From the NCBI GenBank assembly GCA_002559145.1, contig NTXX01000003.1:1-64000 (forward strand): a stretch of 64,000 nt of DNA, given 5' to 3'. Position 1 is the stretch's first letter. The number at the start of each line of letters is the position of its first letter. Below, one piece after another: positions 28,201 through 36,270 of the stretch. The notes below the pieces were generated by a model that searched no databases, was not told the DNA's origin, and saw nothing but the letters and a program-made list of their open reading frames with translations. Position numbers and translations under genes: made by a program. This DNA comes from Bacillus sp. AFS006103. Its GTDB lineage: Bacteria > Bacillota > Bacilli > Bacillales > Cytobacillaceae.

Positions 28201-30190
28201 TGCAACTGAACATCTGGATCAAAAATTTGCCTTTAGTGCTGCGCCAAGTTTATCAAATGCTGGCCAAATTTTTGGATATAAGTTAGAGGTTACCGCAACA
28301 ACTGGCGAAAAGATTGTGATTCCAGATTTGAAACTTGCATATAGACGACACATTGACTTAAATGGTGGTACTTTAAAGAATTCAACAGATACATTCTTGG
28401 CTGATGCATTAGTCAACGGTAAAGCTACTTCACCAAATATGTCAGCAGCAGGATCTCATGTTACAAATGGCACTCTTTCACTAAGTGAAAAATTATATCT
28501 GGACAGTGCAAACTCAAGTGACCAGGGTACGGATATTTCACAAAACAATGGCATTTACCTAACCGATAATGCAACTTACTATTTATGTTGGATGAAAACA
28601 CCTCCAACCGTTTCAAAGGATACAGTTGAAAACATTGTAGGAAGCGATATTACGTTACCATTTACAGATGATGGAACATGGAGAAATAATATCAAAAAAG
28701 TAACAATCGGCTCAAAAGAATTAGTTCTTAATACTGATTATCAAATAGCGTATGATGAGGCAACGAAAAAAGGAACAATAACACTTGATAAATCATTATT
28801 CACAGCAGGTCAAAAGTTCAATGTGGTCATTGTTTCAGAAGGTTATGCTGATGCACTTGTTATTGATCAAGTTATCGGTTATAAAGTATCGTTTGTATCT
28901 AATGGCGGTGATCCTGTTCCAGCACAAATCGTAGATAGAGCTGCAACGAAGCCACTAGATCCAACAAAGGTCGGCTATAAGTTTTATTTCTGGTATACGG
29001 ATCAAGATCTAACAATGCCTTATGATTTTGCAAACATTGTAACAAAACCAATTACACTTTATGCAAAATATGCTTTAACCGGTTCTCTAGTATTAGTAGA
29101 TACAACAGATAACGCGCTAGGGAATGATATGACACTAGAATTCACTGATTCAGAATGGGCAAATGCTATTTCAAGAATCAAGGTTGGTGCGGCTACTGTA
29201 GATGGAACGAAATACAAAGTAGATATGGATGCACGTACGATTACGTTAGATAAGAGTCTTTTCACAAAAACTGGAGATTTCACCATCAATATCAGTGCAA
29301 CTAGTTATGCAGATGTAACCGTTACCCAAAAAGTGGTGAATGGTTATAACGTACATTTCGTCCTTCCAAGCGATGCTCCTGATGAACTGAAAGATGGAGT
29401 TAAAGATCAAATTGTAGCACGAAGAATAACAGCGCCGACTGTTTATGGATATGATTTAGCTTGGTTCGCAGATGAAGCATGTACCATTCCATGGGAATTC
29501 ACAAGCTCGATCTATTCCGCAAAAACACTTTATAGTAAATGGTCACTTCATAAATTCACAGTCATCTTTAAAACACAAGATGGTGGATTGGTAGAAAGTA
29601 AGTCCGCAGATTATAAAACGACAACCACGGCTCCAAAGGCGCCAACGAGAGAGGGTTATGCATTCCTAGGCTGGTATAAAGATACTGCCGGAAAAACACC
29701 ATGGAATTTTGCGATAGATAAAGTTGAAGGAGACGTTATTCTTTACGCAAAATGGGCTAAAGGTGTAGAAAACAATGGGTATTACAACAAAGATGTAACT
29801 ATTACATTTAATGAAGCAACAGCTACATTAAATGGAAAAGCTTTCACAAGCGGAACGATAGTTAAAAAAGAAGGAACCTACACATTAGTCGTAAGGGATG
29901 CTGCTGGTAATGAAACAACCGTGAAATTTACGATTGACAAAACAGCTCCGAAAGCACCAATTGTGAATAAAGTGACTTCTACAAATACATTAGTAACAGG
30001 TACTGCTGAACCAGGAACTAAGATTTATGTAAGCGTTGAGACAAGAATCATTGGAACTGGAATTGCGGACAAATATGGTAATTTCACTGTTTCCATAGAT
30101 AAACAAAAAGTAAGTACAAAACTTTACGTAACAGCGGAAGACGAAGCTGGCAACGAAAGTGATGCGACAAAAGTAACGGTTAGCAAATAA
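22211..30190 (+). CDS. Giant multidomain secreted subtilisin-like protease
   Basis: A 2659-residue exported protein. Signal peptide to about 36; I9-type propeptide 95-205; S8 domain with Asp262 (VLDTGIDYNHPDL), His335 (EHGSHVSG) and Ser668 (SGTSMATPHVAG), with a PA insert about 475-590. Downstream: beta-sandwich domains to 1430; a dockerin-like pair of calcium loops (GDVNDDNVIDMKDLL, then YGIDYNDFYYIFKNFG) at 1432-1520; four HID/DUF1533-like domains near 1586, 1680, 2130 and 2290; and four InlB-type B repeats near 1810, 2223, 2378 and 2447 (FLGWY...YAKW). The end is bacterial Ig-like (2517-2659). No LPXTG, GW or S-layer anchor is seen. HID domains in other bacteria bind haemoglobin; here that is only a suggestion. 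Confidence 0.93.
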   Translation: MSTRIRRKKRMLSISVLIAMLLNFAVPQSLTLVHAAANSSQRNTSDGRFDAKEVNRILDGLTPEQKASINKLTGADNAQKIRVDQKDLRSSKTINVIVQFKQDPAKIQIIKQSLAKGGATVNSQAFASEYSDAQKKVKDSHAKFKSFLETQPKTQIIGGKSVKAATTITREYTEAFNGVSLSLPAKLVEKIAQNPEVASIWSSVEYTVAEGGTTTQATSESVGKPTGGLSLLGLDKLQAEGHTGIIKSGPRAGQKVKVGVLDTGIDYNHPDLKAVYKGGHDLVNNVGIDPNGNVKYVDDLDPMETTYEDWVAAKANPDLVVGPPPADYKQYITEHGSHVSGTIAANTTNNNDVYSANGVAPDVALYGYRVLGPGGRGTSESVLNGIDQAVKDKMDVINLSLGATINDPLYPTSIAINNATLAGVVCDVAAGNAGPGTATVGSPGTSALAITVGASTIPGDIPVMTLKNGSVSYKARLFGKNFTQADDAFKGQTFPIVDVGLGRAADYSGLDMSGKIALVKRGGEFLSTKMANANKAGVAGMIIWNNTADADNQGYINSFLGVSMDNVYSVSLTQAEGQALSDAIYKDPKSATITFPNTLETPVSKKGDELASFSSTGPVKDWTIKPDVVAPGVDISSTIPYDVYEPQAGVGEEDRDYKYSYMLMSGTSMATPHVAGISALILAANPEYTPADVKSALMNTAKDINTDSKTYSVYQVGAGRVDPARAIKENVKIQVLEKAYVSNSDSTLSQVDNLTGSIFFGFKGRGEGATNGSDDVVSSKDFSVTNQGTSSKTFNVSTQFISTKFAGSNKVGPGTGNDVKIDFSTGGTKVTSIQVGGGSTVKETASITVPSNSLDGTYEGYIYLVNAADSSESYRIPFTITVAEKGINSFKVNLKAMTPDSASAYSFSVNSEMENTYILLKDKDGKYLGVTNTLTSASGISPGVQYGPRLMLLSGQYLPFKKPYDGTYDQSGLADKTAVITEGAYSVEMIMTDKDGKRYTAEDTVYVDDTPPTIAMDSDSKPGIYEIDPTGYQPGQEIKGFYGTVDDSNVEVMKNNGETSVPSPKDGRTPVPVDQALNGVVGYQDSYFPTVFFDTDAKGRFHFGVTPEDLNSKFGSSFWIYPHDYAGSGDPGTTRQQYYFIKKGNPYVTITSSSDVDAGPGNEDKVVVDANKPFKTTIATKYGIGMTGAKITLNNAGVYTFSNIRLSEEYKNYLISKGIDDPTAVLTVGQPYKHPVYTKGENTDITISGIGANGALDHDMNIIEADVTYNNPDPIVGPFEFPMLQPPVLTLSGVDTQTAWFSANEPYVRQSTSVMRGRVAAESFARNNVTNNYPQFTVDSGAKVTVIDDKDKKFTTDNPTSFNNTIAYTFINPYYAVTMDVSNSPYSVEASVPGHFKGYAKTPVIGENKYGFQSGTVKDLPGLFPILLGGDVNDDNVIDMKDLLKEIDVYYQYKNLNNFNNPANNVANKTAFLNTNRDADIYWIKPTGFGYGIDYNDFYYIFKNFGHQNQSAIDAGLTVPTAQLTVDQDKTITTDFAGSITLNAGDTLQQVMQKLNFAGPAQATITAPKLQDLQNGATISMSPSSTVFVDDVVWRKSITKIMLGSTDVTNLVTINPGYTYYDANGASQTMPSKITFPGSLFPTATNYTVTVKATGYQDVTKTLTVSAVPIPTPVIPIITDPTVAHIGQDLTLTFPENANWRNGINKVIVTTNTGKSMDISNLINPDTNQKYYDISKPGKITFNAKTFMTDSTLNPNSGLTYNAATVNPGGKNYLPQLYKFTIGSIGTDGTVYPDDIAGSDPIYTAQQPVGYTINFDSQGGTVINPFAVGFKASSSRSDGPNSSLMGAMDPAPTRSGYKFLGWYNDPTYSSQWDPSAVLTEDKTVYAKWQMNFTQSYSPVEATKPNGIKFDGTSGGSGVGWVLGEGDLKINIPDYAANIPWLTGKEKIEKIEATYYKLKSDGKAEASPTTYTLDPSTYVMSTNDRIGTLSFTTATEKYATEHLDQKFAFSAAPSLSNAGQIFGYKLEVTATTGEKIVIPDLKLAYRRHIDLNGGTLKNSTDTFLADALVNGKATSPNMSAAGSHVTNGTLSLSEKLYLDSANSSDQGTDISQNNGIYLTDNATYYLCWMKTPPTVSKDTVENIVGSDITLPFTDDGTWRNNIKKVTIGSKELVLNTDYQIAYDEATKKGTITLDKSLFTAGQKFNVVIVSEGYADALVIDQVIGYKVSFVSNGGDPVPAQIVDRAATKPLDPTKVGYKFYFWYTDQDLTMPYDFANIVTKPITLYAKYALTGSLVLVDTTDNALGNDMTLEFTDSEWANAISRIKVGAATVDGTKYKVDMDARTITLDKSLFTKTGDFTINISATSYADVTVTQKVVNGYNVHFVLPSDAPDELKDGVKDQIVARRITAPTVYGYDLAWFADEACTIPWEFTSSIYSAKTLYSKWSLHKFTVIFKTQDGGLVESKSADYKTTTTAPKAPTREGYAFLGWYKDTAGKTPWNFAIDKVEGDVILYAKWAKGVENNGYYNKDVTITFNEATATLNGKAFTSGTIVKKEGTYTLVVRDAAGNETTVKFTIDKTAPKAPIVNKVTSTNTLVTGTAEPGTKIYVSVETRIIGTGIADKYGNFTVSIDKQKVSTKLYVTAEDEAGNESDATKVTVSK

Positions 30191-30198
30191 GGAACAAG

Positions 30199-30236
30199 AA
30201 ATATCCCTGAAATTTTTTCAGGGATATTTTTATTGT
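30199..30236 (+). terminator. Rho-independent terminator after the giant subtilase
   Basis: AATATCCCTGAA pairs perfectly with TTCAGGGATATT and runs into TTTATTG, 9 bp after the stop codon. Confidence 0.9.
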
Positions 30237-30261
30237 ACATAAAAGAAAGGGCATGAATATA

Positions 30262-30299
30262 ACAAAAGACACCCGAAACTGTGTCGGAATGTCTTTTGT
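30262..30299. terminator. Hairpin between convergent genes
   Basis: ACAAAAGACA pairs with TGTCTTTTGT, with an inner CCGA/TCGG pairing. It lies before the end of the minus-strand regulator gene; the T tract is weak on either strand. Confidence 0.55.
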
Positions 30300-30331
30300 C
30301 AAAATAATTTTACCAAGGATTAATTCACCAT

Positions 30332-31552
30332 TTATGTGTTGATGATTAATTGGGCTAGTTCCAATGCGTCTTCTTTTAACTTCATTTTATAATAATAATT
30401 GAATATTTCCTTTTTAGAACGCTCAATCAAATAAGTGAAACCGAATTTAGTAAACATTGGTAAAGCTTTGTCAGACAAATATTGATAATATTGATCTTCT
30501 TTTGATTTTAATAAATAAAGAAGTAGTCTAAATAAATGAATATATAATATTTGATCACGATTAATTGCCGTCTTTAATCCATTTTTTGCTAGGTGTATTA
30601 ATTCCTCTTTTGGGAGAAGGTCACCATCAAATGAACTCCGTATAAATCCTTCTAAGGAAAGTAAAAAGGAAGGAGACTCTATTTCTTTAAGAGACATGGA
30701 TTCTTTAAAATACATACTCGCTTGATCATATTTTTTTCTTCTAAAGTAGGCATAAGCTAAATTATGCATTACTTTTGCTTTTCGATCAGGGGCATTGCAC
30801 AATTCGCAGCTTTTCATTAATTTTTTTAACCTGATTATTACTTCTTCATTAATTTCATCATCGTCAATTTGAATAATCATAATCATTTCAGCATCAATGA
30901 CTCTCAGATAGTTATTCATATCTTTAAAATATTGGTGGGATTTTTCAGCATAATAATAAGCCAAAACGGGTGATTGTATGGTGTGATAAGCTATTGCCAG
31001 GTGATAATAATATTCTGGATTATTATAATTTTCGTTTTGTATGGTTTTTAATGTTTCGATTGCAGTAAAGTAGTCTTGTTTTTCTATATAATAAATACCT
31101 AAAACATGTTTTAAAAAATTGGTTTCATAGGGTGTTAATTTATTTTCCATTTTTTGAATTTTTTTAATGATTTTAAAACCATCATGGATATTACCATTCA
31201 TAAATAGATACCTGGCTCGAAGTAATTGATACATATATAAATATTCGGAGATCTGAACTAATTCTTCTCTCTCTATTTCAGTAAAAAGTTGGTCAGTATC
31301 ATTAACCATCTGCATAATGATGGCTTCGTGCAGATTAAATATTTGTTGTTTTATATTTATAAGTTTTTTTACTTCTTTCTCTATATTTATTCCGAGGCGT
31401 TTGGATAATAAAGAAATGATTTCTGTTGCGAATGTTGTTTGACCGCATTCGATTTTACTTATATGTGTTATGGAACAAATATTTTTCCCTAACTCTTCTT
31501 GAGTTAGTTTGTATTTTTCTCGATAAAATTTGATGATTTTCCCCTCATACAT
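30332..31552 (-). CDS. XRE-family regulator with TPR-like C-terminal domain
   Basis: A 406-residue protein: an N-terminal helix-turn-helix (KIIKFYREKYKLTQEELG, ITHISKIECGQTTFATEIISLLSKRLG, about 1-65), then an all-helical region with TPR-like repeats (for example PEYYYHLAIAYHTIQS, KVMHNLAYAYFRRKKYDQASMYF). This is the layout of RNPP/PlcR-NprR type regulators and other TPR-gated XRE proteins. ATG 31552 follows AAGGAGGC; a longer reading to 31687 has no binding site and adds an odd basic stretch. I looked for a small secreted pheromone gene next to it and saw none. It could respond to a peptide made elsewhere. Confidence 0.82.
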   Translation of the reverse strand: MYEGKIIKFYREKYKLTQEELGKNICSITHISKIECGQTTFATEIISLLSKRLGINIEKEVKKLINIKQQIFNLHEAIIMQMVNDTDQLFTEIEREELVQISEYLYMYQLLRARYLFMNGNIHDGFKIIKKIQKMENKLTPYETNFLKHVLGIYYIEKQDYFTAIETLKTIQNENYNNPEYYYHLAIAYHTIQSPVLAYYYAEKSHQYFKDMNNYLRVIDAEMIMIIQIDDDEINEEVIIRLKKLMKSCELCNAPDRKAKVMHNLAYAYFRRKKYDQASMYFKESMSLKEIESPSFLLSLEGFIRSSFDGDLLPKEELIHLAKNGLKTAINRDQILYIHLFRLLLYLLKSKEDQYYQYLSDKALPMFTKFGFTYLIERSKKEIFNYYYKMKLKEDALELAQLIINT

Positions 31553-31828
31553 AATCAATAGCCTCCTTATCAGAGTAATCCTAATACATTCTACATTCTT
31601 CAAAAAATTAAGTACATTTAGAAAAATGGAGTATCTTGTGAAGTAATACTTAAGAAGAGGTTGTGATAATCTTTTGAGGTAAGTCAAAATAGAGAGGACA
31701 CTTAATTAAACAAAAAGCTCTGGAAGTGAGCTTAAAATTGGTTTCTTAAATCAAAACTTTGGAGGAATATGGGTAAAATAGAATAAACCATCGGATTTAT
31801 CCATACAAACAGTAATTGAGGTGAAGGG

Positions 31829-32728
31829 ATGAATTTTGAACAAATGGAGTATATAGTTAATGTTGCAAATGAAATGTCTATTTCAAAAGCGGCTGAAAAA
31901 TTATATATATCTCCTTCCGGTATGAGCCAATCTATAACACAACTAGAGAGTGAGCTTGGGATAAAAATCTTTAACCGTTCAAAACAAGGAGTAACTCCCA
32001 CCTTCGAAGGTAAAATAGTTATTTCAAAAGCAATTACAGTACTAAACACCATTAAGGAACTAAACAAAGAAATTAATGAATATAAAAATAGTAATCAAAC
32101 TCATTTAAAAATCCTTACTGCACCTACTTTTTCTTATATACTTCAAGAAAGCATGGTAAAGTTTAATTCAAAAAACAGTGAATGTACATTTGAATTAATT
32201 GAGCAAAACCCTACAGATATTATTCAGAATTTCAATAAGGAAAATTACGATTTTGCTGTAATTCATGCATCAATAAATGAGTTAAAAAAACAAAAAAATA
32301 TTCGGTTTGAACATATTCATGAGGGTCATATATGTATCGCAGTGGGGAAAAAGTCACCTTTTTATTCTTTGGATTATGTCACTCTAAATAATCTAGAACA
32401 TTCTCAATTTGTTATGTATAATTCATCCGATTATAAAAGGGTATTAAAATTAATAAAATTGGATCCAAATGCTGTTTTAATTAAATCGAATAGCAGTAGT
32501 CTTCTTTTCGAGTTAGTAAAAGAGAGCGAGGCTGTTTTATTTTTACATGATTTTTCTATTAAAAAAAGTCCAATGGTTACAAATGAGGAGATAAAAATTA
32601 TCCCATTAAGGCAGGAAAACTATTTTCCAATTGATTTCTGGCTTATTTATTTAGAAACGAAAGGTTTATCAAAGGTAGCCCAGGAATTCATTGATGATTT
32701 TTTACATAATTTTAAAGAGAGCAAATGA
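31829..32728 (+). CDS. LysR-family transcriptional regulator
   Basis: A 299-residue LysR regulator. The winged helix is at 1-60 (FEQMEYIVNVANEMSISKAA, LYISPSGMSQSITQLESELG, FNRSKQGVTPTFEG), followed by a periplasmic-binding-like effector domain from about 90. ATG 31829 is preceded by GAGGTGAAGGG. It is divergent from the TPR regulator, and no metabolic gene is adjacent, so its target is not evident. The effector domain is quite diverged and low in glycine. Both neighbouring regulators are unusually AT-rich. Confidence 0.9.
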   Translation: MNFEQMEYIVNVANEMSISKAAEKLYISPSGMSQSITQLESELGIKIFNRSKQGVTPTFEGKIVISKAITVLNTIKELNKEINEYKNSNQTHLKILTAPTFSYILQESMVKFNSKNSECTFELIEQNPTDIIQNFNKENYDFAVIHASINELKKQKNIRFEHIHEGHICIAVGKKSPFYSLDYVTLNNLEHSQFVMYNSSDYKRVLKLIKLDPNAVLIKSNSSSLLFELVKESEAVLFLHDFSIKKSPMVTNEEIKIIPLRQENYFPIDFWLIYLETKGLSKVAQEFIDDFLHNFKESK

Positions 32729-32945
32729 ATAAAGAATGTAGACCGATTGTAAAAGGTAGGAGCCACTTGAAGCTACTAAATAAACATTATTTCATTAACT
32801 GATTGAAATTTATAAGCATACCCACAGTGAGCTCTCTCTTGGGGAATTCTAAGCACATATTAAAACGATATTCTGATGGCCATGAATCATGGAACAATTT
32901 CAAAAACAGTACCCTGGTTATAATCAGTCACATTCGTAGACCCAT

Positions 32946-33024
32946 AAAACCCCATAACGAGTATAGGAGATTTAAAGTTCAAAACCATCCGCATGGTGAG
33001 TTTGGATCTATTCAATGGGTATAA
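32946..33024 (+). pseudogene. Tail fragment of the FbpA-like small protein family
   Basis: A short frame KPHNEYRRFKVQNHPHGEFG followed by SIQWV and a stop. The 54-bp core (32961-33014) is 51/54 identical to 16559-16612. No start or N-terminal part is present. The natural-looking stop and the terminator just after suggest this is the true 3' end of a lost gene. Confidence 0.5.
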
Positions 33025-33031
33025 AATAGAT

Positions 33032-33075
33032 TGGCCCCAACACTTGTTTATCAAGAATTGGGGCCATTATATTTA
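33032..33075 (+). terminator. Rho-independent terminator
   Basis: TGGCCCCAA pairs with TTGGGGCCA around a 17-nt loop, followed by TTATATTTAG. It follows the FbpA-like gene fragment and was probably its terminator. Confidence 0.75.
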
Positions 33076-33242
33076 GTAAATGGAGAAATTGTTGTAAACA
33101 ACGAATTGCCGAAAGTCTAAAAGTGAAAGTTGAGTAACAATAGATATATACAAAGCGAAGAATTTAACCAGCGCATCTCTTACGACTAAAAATATATTTT
33201 GGTAGTAAAGTTAATGGTATGGTCTGATGAATTTACATAGGA

Positions 33243-33272
33243 AATGGGGGATATTGGAGACTGACCCCATCT
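33243..33272 (-). terminator. Likely terminator of the RCC1-like gene
   Basis: On the minus strand TGGGGTC...ATCCCCCA forms a short GC stem followed by TTTCCTATG, about 10 bp after the stop codon. Confidence 0.5.
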
Positions 33273-33282
33273 CTCGCGAAAA

Positions 33283-34185
33283 CTAATTGCCGGGCAGTTG
33301 AATGCCGTGCCAGCCGCTTACATCGCATTGGCCATATTCATTATCACCCACAGCCACCACCGTGCCGTCCGATTGAAGGCCGATGGTATGAGAGCAACCC
33401 GCCGCAACCGCCACAATATCACGCCAATCACTTACATTGCATTGACCATATGCGTTCCACCCAACAGCCGCAACTGTGCCGTCCGATTGAAGGCCGATGG
33501 TATGATTACTACCCGCTGCGATCGCCACAATATCGCGCCATCCGCTCACATCGCATTGTCCAACCTTATTTTGACCCACAGCCGTGACCGTGCCGTCCGA
33601 TTTAAGCCCAACAGTATGAAGATAACCCGCCGCAACTGCCTCTATGCTGTACCATTCTCTTACATTGCATTGGCGATACCGATTATTACCCACTGCCGTC
33701 ACTGTGCCGTCCAATTTAAGCCCGATGGTATGCCAGTCGCCCGCCGCGACTGCCACCATATCATGCCAGCTGCTTACATTGCATTCACCTTCATTATTTC
33801 GGCCCACAGCTACCACCGTGCCGTCCGATTTAAGCCCAATGGTACGACGCCATCCCGCCGCAACCGCTACAATATCGCACCAGTCGTTTACATCGCATTG
33901 GTTATGCTTATTCCAACCTACTGCCGTCATCGTACCGTCCGATTTAAGCCCGATGGTATGAGCATTACCCGTGTTCGTCGCCATATGAACATTACCCGTC
34001 GCGACCGCCACCATATCATGCCAACCACTTACATCACATTGGCCAAATTTATTATCACCCACAGCGGTCACCGTGCCGTCCGATTTAAGCCCAATGGTAT
34101 GACGACGGCCCGCAGCTATGGTGTCATTAGACCATCGTTTTTGTTTCAGAATTTTTTCATAAGGATTTCGAATTTCACTATTCAT
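33283..34185 (-). CDS. RCC1-like seven-repeat beta-propeller protein
   Basis: A 300-residue protein made almost wholly of seven repeats of about 38 residues, each of the form AAG-x-x-HTIGL-[KQ]-SDGTV-x-AVG-x-N-x-x-GQC-[DN]-V-x-x-W-x-x-[IM]-x-AV, the RCC1/BNR pattern; seven copies would close one propeller. Repeat two carries a roughly 9-residue insertion (NVHMATNTG). The start ATG 34185 follows GAGGTGAG; an upstream Met lacks one. There is no signal peptide, so it is cytosolic. Neighbouring repeats are similar at the DNA level, and base composition is richer in G+C than the flanks, which suggests recent repeat exchange or transfer. A binding role is likely; the partner is unknown. Confidence 0.88.
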   Translation of the reverse strand: MNSEIRNPYEKILKQKRWSNDTIAAGRRHTIGLKSDGTVTAVGDNKFGQCDVSGWHDMVAVATGNVHMATNTGNAHTIGLKSDGTMTAVGWNKHNQCDVNDWCDIVAVAAGWRRTIGLKSDGTVVAVGRNNEGECNVSSWHDMVAVAAGDWHTIGLKLDGTVTAVGNNRYRQCNVREWYSIEAVAAGYLHTVGLKSDGTVTAVGQNKVGQCDVSGWRDIVAIAAGSNHTIGLQSDGTVAAVGWNAYGQCNVSDWRDIVAVAAGCSHTIGLQSDGTVVAVGDNEYGQCDVSGWHGIQLPGN

Positions 34186-34471
34186 TTTTCTCACCTCACT
34201 AATAAGTATATCAGTTTGAAACAAAATTCTTTTTTAGATTAGGAGCCTCTCTATTGAAACATTTATGTGTTTGGTAAGTAAAATGTCCCTTAAATAAAAA
34301 ATAGACGCATTCCTTGTTAGAGAAACGCACCCCTTTATTAAGAAGTTTGGCCTCGTATGATTTACTCATTTGCCACACAAACATAGTATTGTAACTGAAA
34401 GCCTTAGTGGGTAGTCCCTTTCATTAACTATTGTGCTAAAGTAATATCGTGTTAAAATTCGGAATTTTCTG

Positions 34472-34501
34472 TTGACAATTAAGATTTACGTTACATATAA
34501 T
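34472..34501 (+). promoter_or_regulatory. Sigma-A promoter of the hutH leader
   Basis: TTGACA (34472-34477), an 18-bp spacer and TATAAT (34496-34501). Both hexamers match consensus. Transcription would begin near 34509, about 170 bp before hutH. Confidence 0.8.
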
Positions 34502-34550
34502 AGTTTCATGGTGATAATATTATAGACTATGAAGAAGGGATGGATAACGC

Positions 34551-34619
34551 ATGAGGCAGCTTATAAAAATTGTTAAATATTCAAAAGTGGGAATAAAAGA
34601 GGCTGGACTCCAATTCTAA
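34551..34619 (+). CDS. Possible leader peptide in front of hutH
   Basis: A 22-codon frame, MRQLIKIVKYSKVGIKEAGL then QF, preceded by AAGGGATGG. Its last codons run through the 5' arm of the attenuator hairpin, and its stop lies in the loop, so translation of it would interfere with the hairpin. It contains no histidine. Whether it is translated is unknown. Confidence 0.4.
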   Translation: MRQLIKIVKYSKVGIKEAGLQF

Positions 34620-34650
34620 TAGGAATCGGAATCCAGCCTCTTTCTTTATT
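34596..34650 (+). promoter_or_regulatory. Transcription attenuator upstream of hutH
   Basis: AAAGAGGCTGGA pairs with TCCAGCCTCTTT, with extra pairing inside (ATTCT/GGAAT), then CTTTATTAT. It is a full terminator hairpin lying between the promoter and hutH, with no gene before it other than the leader frame. In B. subtilis a comparable terminator is bypassed by HutP. Confidence 0.75.
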
Positions 34651-34678
34651 ATACTAGAGTGGTAGAGGAGTGACATTA

Positions 34679-36196
34679 ATGATAACATTAACAGGTCAAA
34701 ATTTAACATTGAAAGAAATGAAGGAAATTTTATACGGAAATCAGAGGGTAAGTGCTTCAGAAAAGAGTATGGAGTCTGCTAGAAAGAGTCGGGAAGCGGT
34801 TGAAAGAATAGTTTCAGAATCAAAAGTAGTCTATGGGATTACAACCGGGTTTGGAAAATTTAGTGATGTCCTTATTAATAAAGATCATGTTCAAGATCTT
34901 CAGCTTAATTTAATTCGTTCACATGCTTGCGGCGTAGGTGAGCCGTTCCCAGAGGTTGTCGCAAAGGCAATGGTCCTACTTCGCGCTAACGCATTATTAA
35001 AAGGGTATTCTGGAATTAGACCGCTTGTTATTGAAAGGTTACTAGATTTAGTAAACAAGGATATTATCCCTGTGATTCCGCAGCAAGGTTCCCTTGGAGC
35101 AAGCGGAGATTTGGCACCGCTTTCACACTTGGCGTTAGTGCTAATCGGGGAAGGAGAAGTATTTTATAAAGGAAATCGATTGGATTCAATGGAAGCCTTA
35201 CAGGAAGAAGGAATTTTCCCAGTAACACTTGAGGCAAAAGAAGGCCTTGCCCTTATCAATGGAACCCAAGCAATGACTGCAATGGGAGTTGTCGGTTATC
35301 TAGAAGCAGAACAGCTCGCATTCCAAAGTGAGTTAATTTCTTCTATGACCATTGAAGGATTACAAGGGATTATTGATGCCTTTGCTGAAGAGGTTCATAT
35401 CGCAAGGGGGTATAAACAGCAAATTGATACCGCCGCACGAATCCGAGGTTACCTAAGCGATAGTTTATTGACGACGACACAGGGGGAATTGAGAGTGCAG
35501 GATGCTTATTCCCTCCGCTGTATCCCGCAAGTTCATGGTGCCACATGGCAAACACTTGATTATGTTAAAGAAAAATTAGAAATTGAGATGAATGCAGCAA
35601 CAGATAATCCACTAATTTTTGATGACGGTGAAAAAGTCATTTCGGGTGGGAACTTCCATGGGCAGCCCATTGCTTTTGCCATGGATTTTATGAAAATTGC
35701 TGTTGCGGAAATGGCAAATATATCTGAAAGACGAATTGAACGGTTAATCAATCCACAGTTAAATGATTTACCGCCATTTTTAAGCCCTGAACCGGGATTA
35801 CAATCTGGTGCTATGATCATGCAATATGTTGCCGCCTCTCTTGTATCAGAAAACAAAACGCTGGCACATCCAGCAAGTGTGGATTCAATTCCTTCATCGG
35901 CGAATCAAGAGGACCATGTCAGCATGGGAACAATCGGTTCAAGGCATGCTCATCAAATTATTCAGAATACAAGAAGAGTCCTCGCCATTGAGTTTATTTG
36001 TGCGATGCAGGCAGTTGAATACCGTGGAGTTGAAAAAATGGCTAGCCAAACCAAGCGGCTTTATGAGAAAGGAAGAGAACTTGTTCCGTCCATTAAAAAG
36101 GACCGCATTTTTTCAAAAGATATTGAGAAATCTGCAGAAGGTCTAAAAACTATGAATCTGTCAAGATTACTTGAGCAAGTCGACTGTGTAAAGTAA
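34679..36196 (+). CDS. hutH: Histidine ammonia-lyase
   Basis: Cytosolic enzyme converting L-histidine to urocanate and ammonia, 505 residues as usual for the family. The MIO cofactor triad is Ala141-Ser142-Gly143 in [14 protein letters not shown]. Other signatures are [34 protein letters not shown] and SADQED-equivalent [12 protein letters not shown]. The start is ATG 34679, 8 nt after AGAGGAG; the GTG at 34670 overlaps that site. It is followed by a permease gene, but hutU, hutI, hutG and hutP are absent here. Confidence 0.97.
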   Translation: MITLTGQNLTLKEMKEILYGNQRVSASEKSMESARKSREAVERIVSESKVVYGITTGFGKFSDVLINKDHVQDLQLNLIRSHACGVGEPFPEVVAKAMVLLRANALLKGYSGIRPLVIERLLDLVNKDIIPVIPQQGSLGASGDLAPLSHLALVLIGEGEVFYKGNRLDSMEALQEEGIFPVTLEAKEGLALINGTQAMTAMGVVGYLEAEQLAFQSELISSMTIEGLQGIIDAFAEEVHIARGYKQQIDTAARIRGYLSDSLLTTTQGELRVQDAYSLRCIPQVHGATWQTLDYVKEKLEIEMNAATDNPLIFDDGEKVISGGNFHGQPIAFAMDFMKIAVAEMANISERRIERLINPQLNDLPPFLSPEPGLQSGAMIMQYVAASLVSENKTLAHPASVDSIPSSANQEDHVSMGTIGSRHAHQIIQNTRRVLAIEFICAMQAVEYRGVEKMASQTKRLYEKGRELVPSIKKDRIFSKDIEKSAEGLKTMNLSRLLEQVDCVK

Positions 36197-36270
36197 ATTT
36201 TACCAGTTAAATTAAATAGAAAAGAAGAAGACCTACTAACCAACTTTAATATTAAAAAAAGAGGTGTTAT

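Noticed and set aside
22211..30190. Tandem repeats in the giant gene as a possible CRISPR or DNA repeat array
   Set aside because: The repeats are protein domains of 65-90 residues with diverged DNA; no regular direct repeats with spacers are present.
33298..34242. Long 314-codon frame antisense to the RCC1-like gene
   Set aside because: It mirrors the repeats of the other strand, has no ribosome binding site and a composition unlike a folded protein. The RCC1 pattern on the minus strand is clear.
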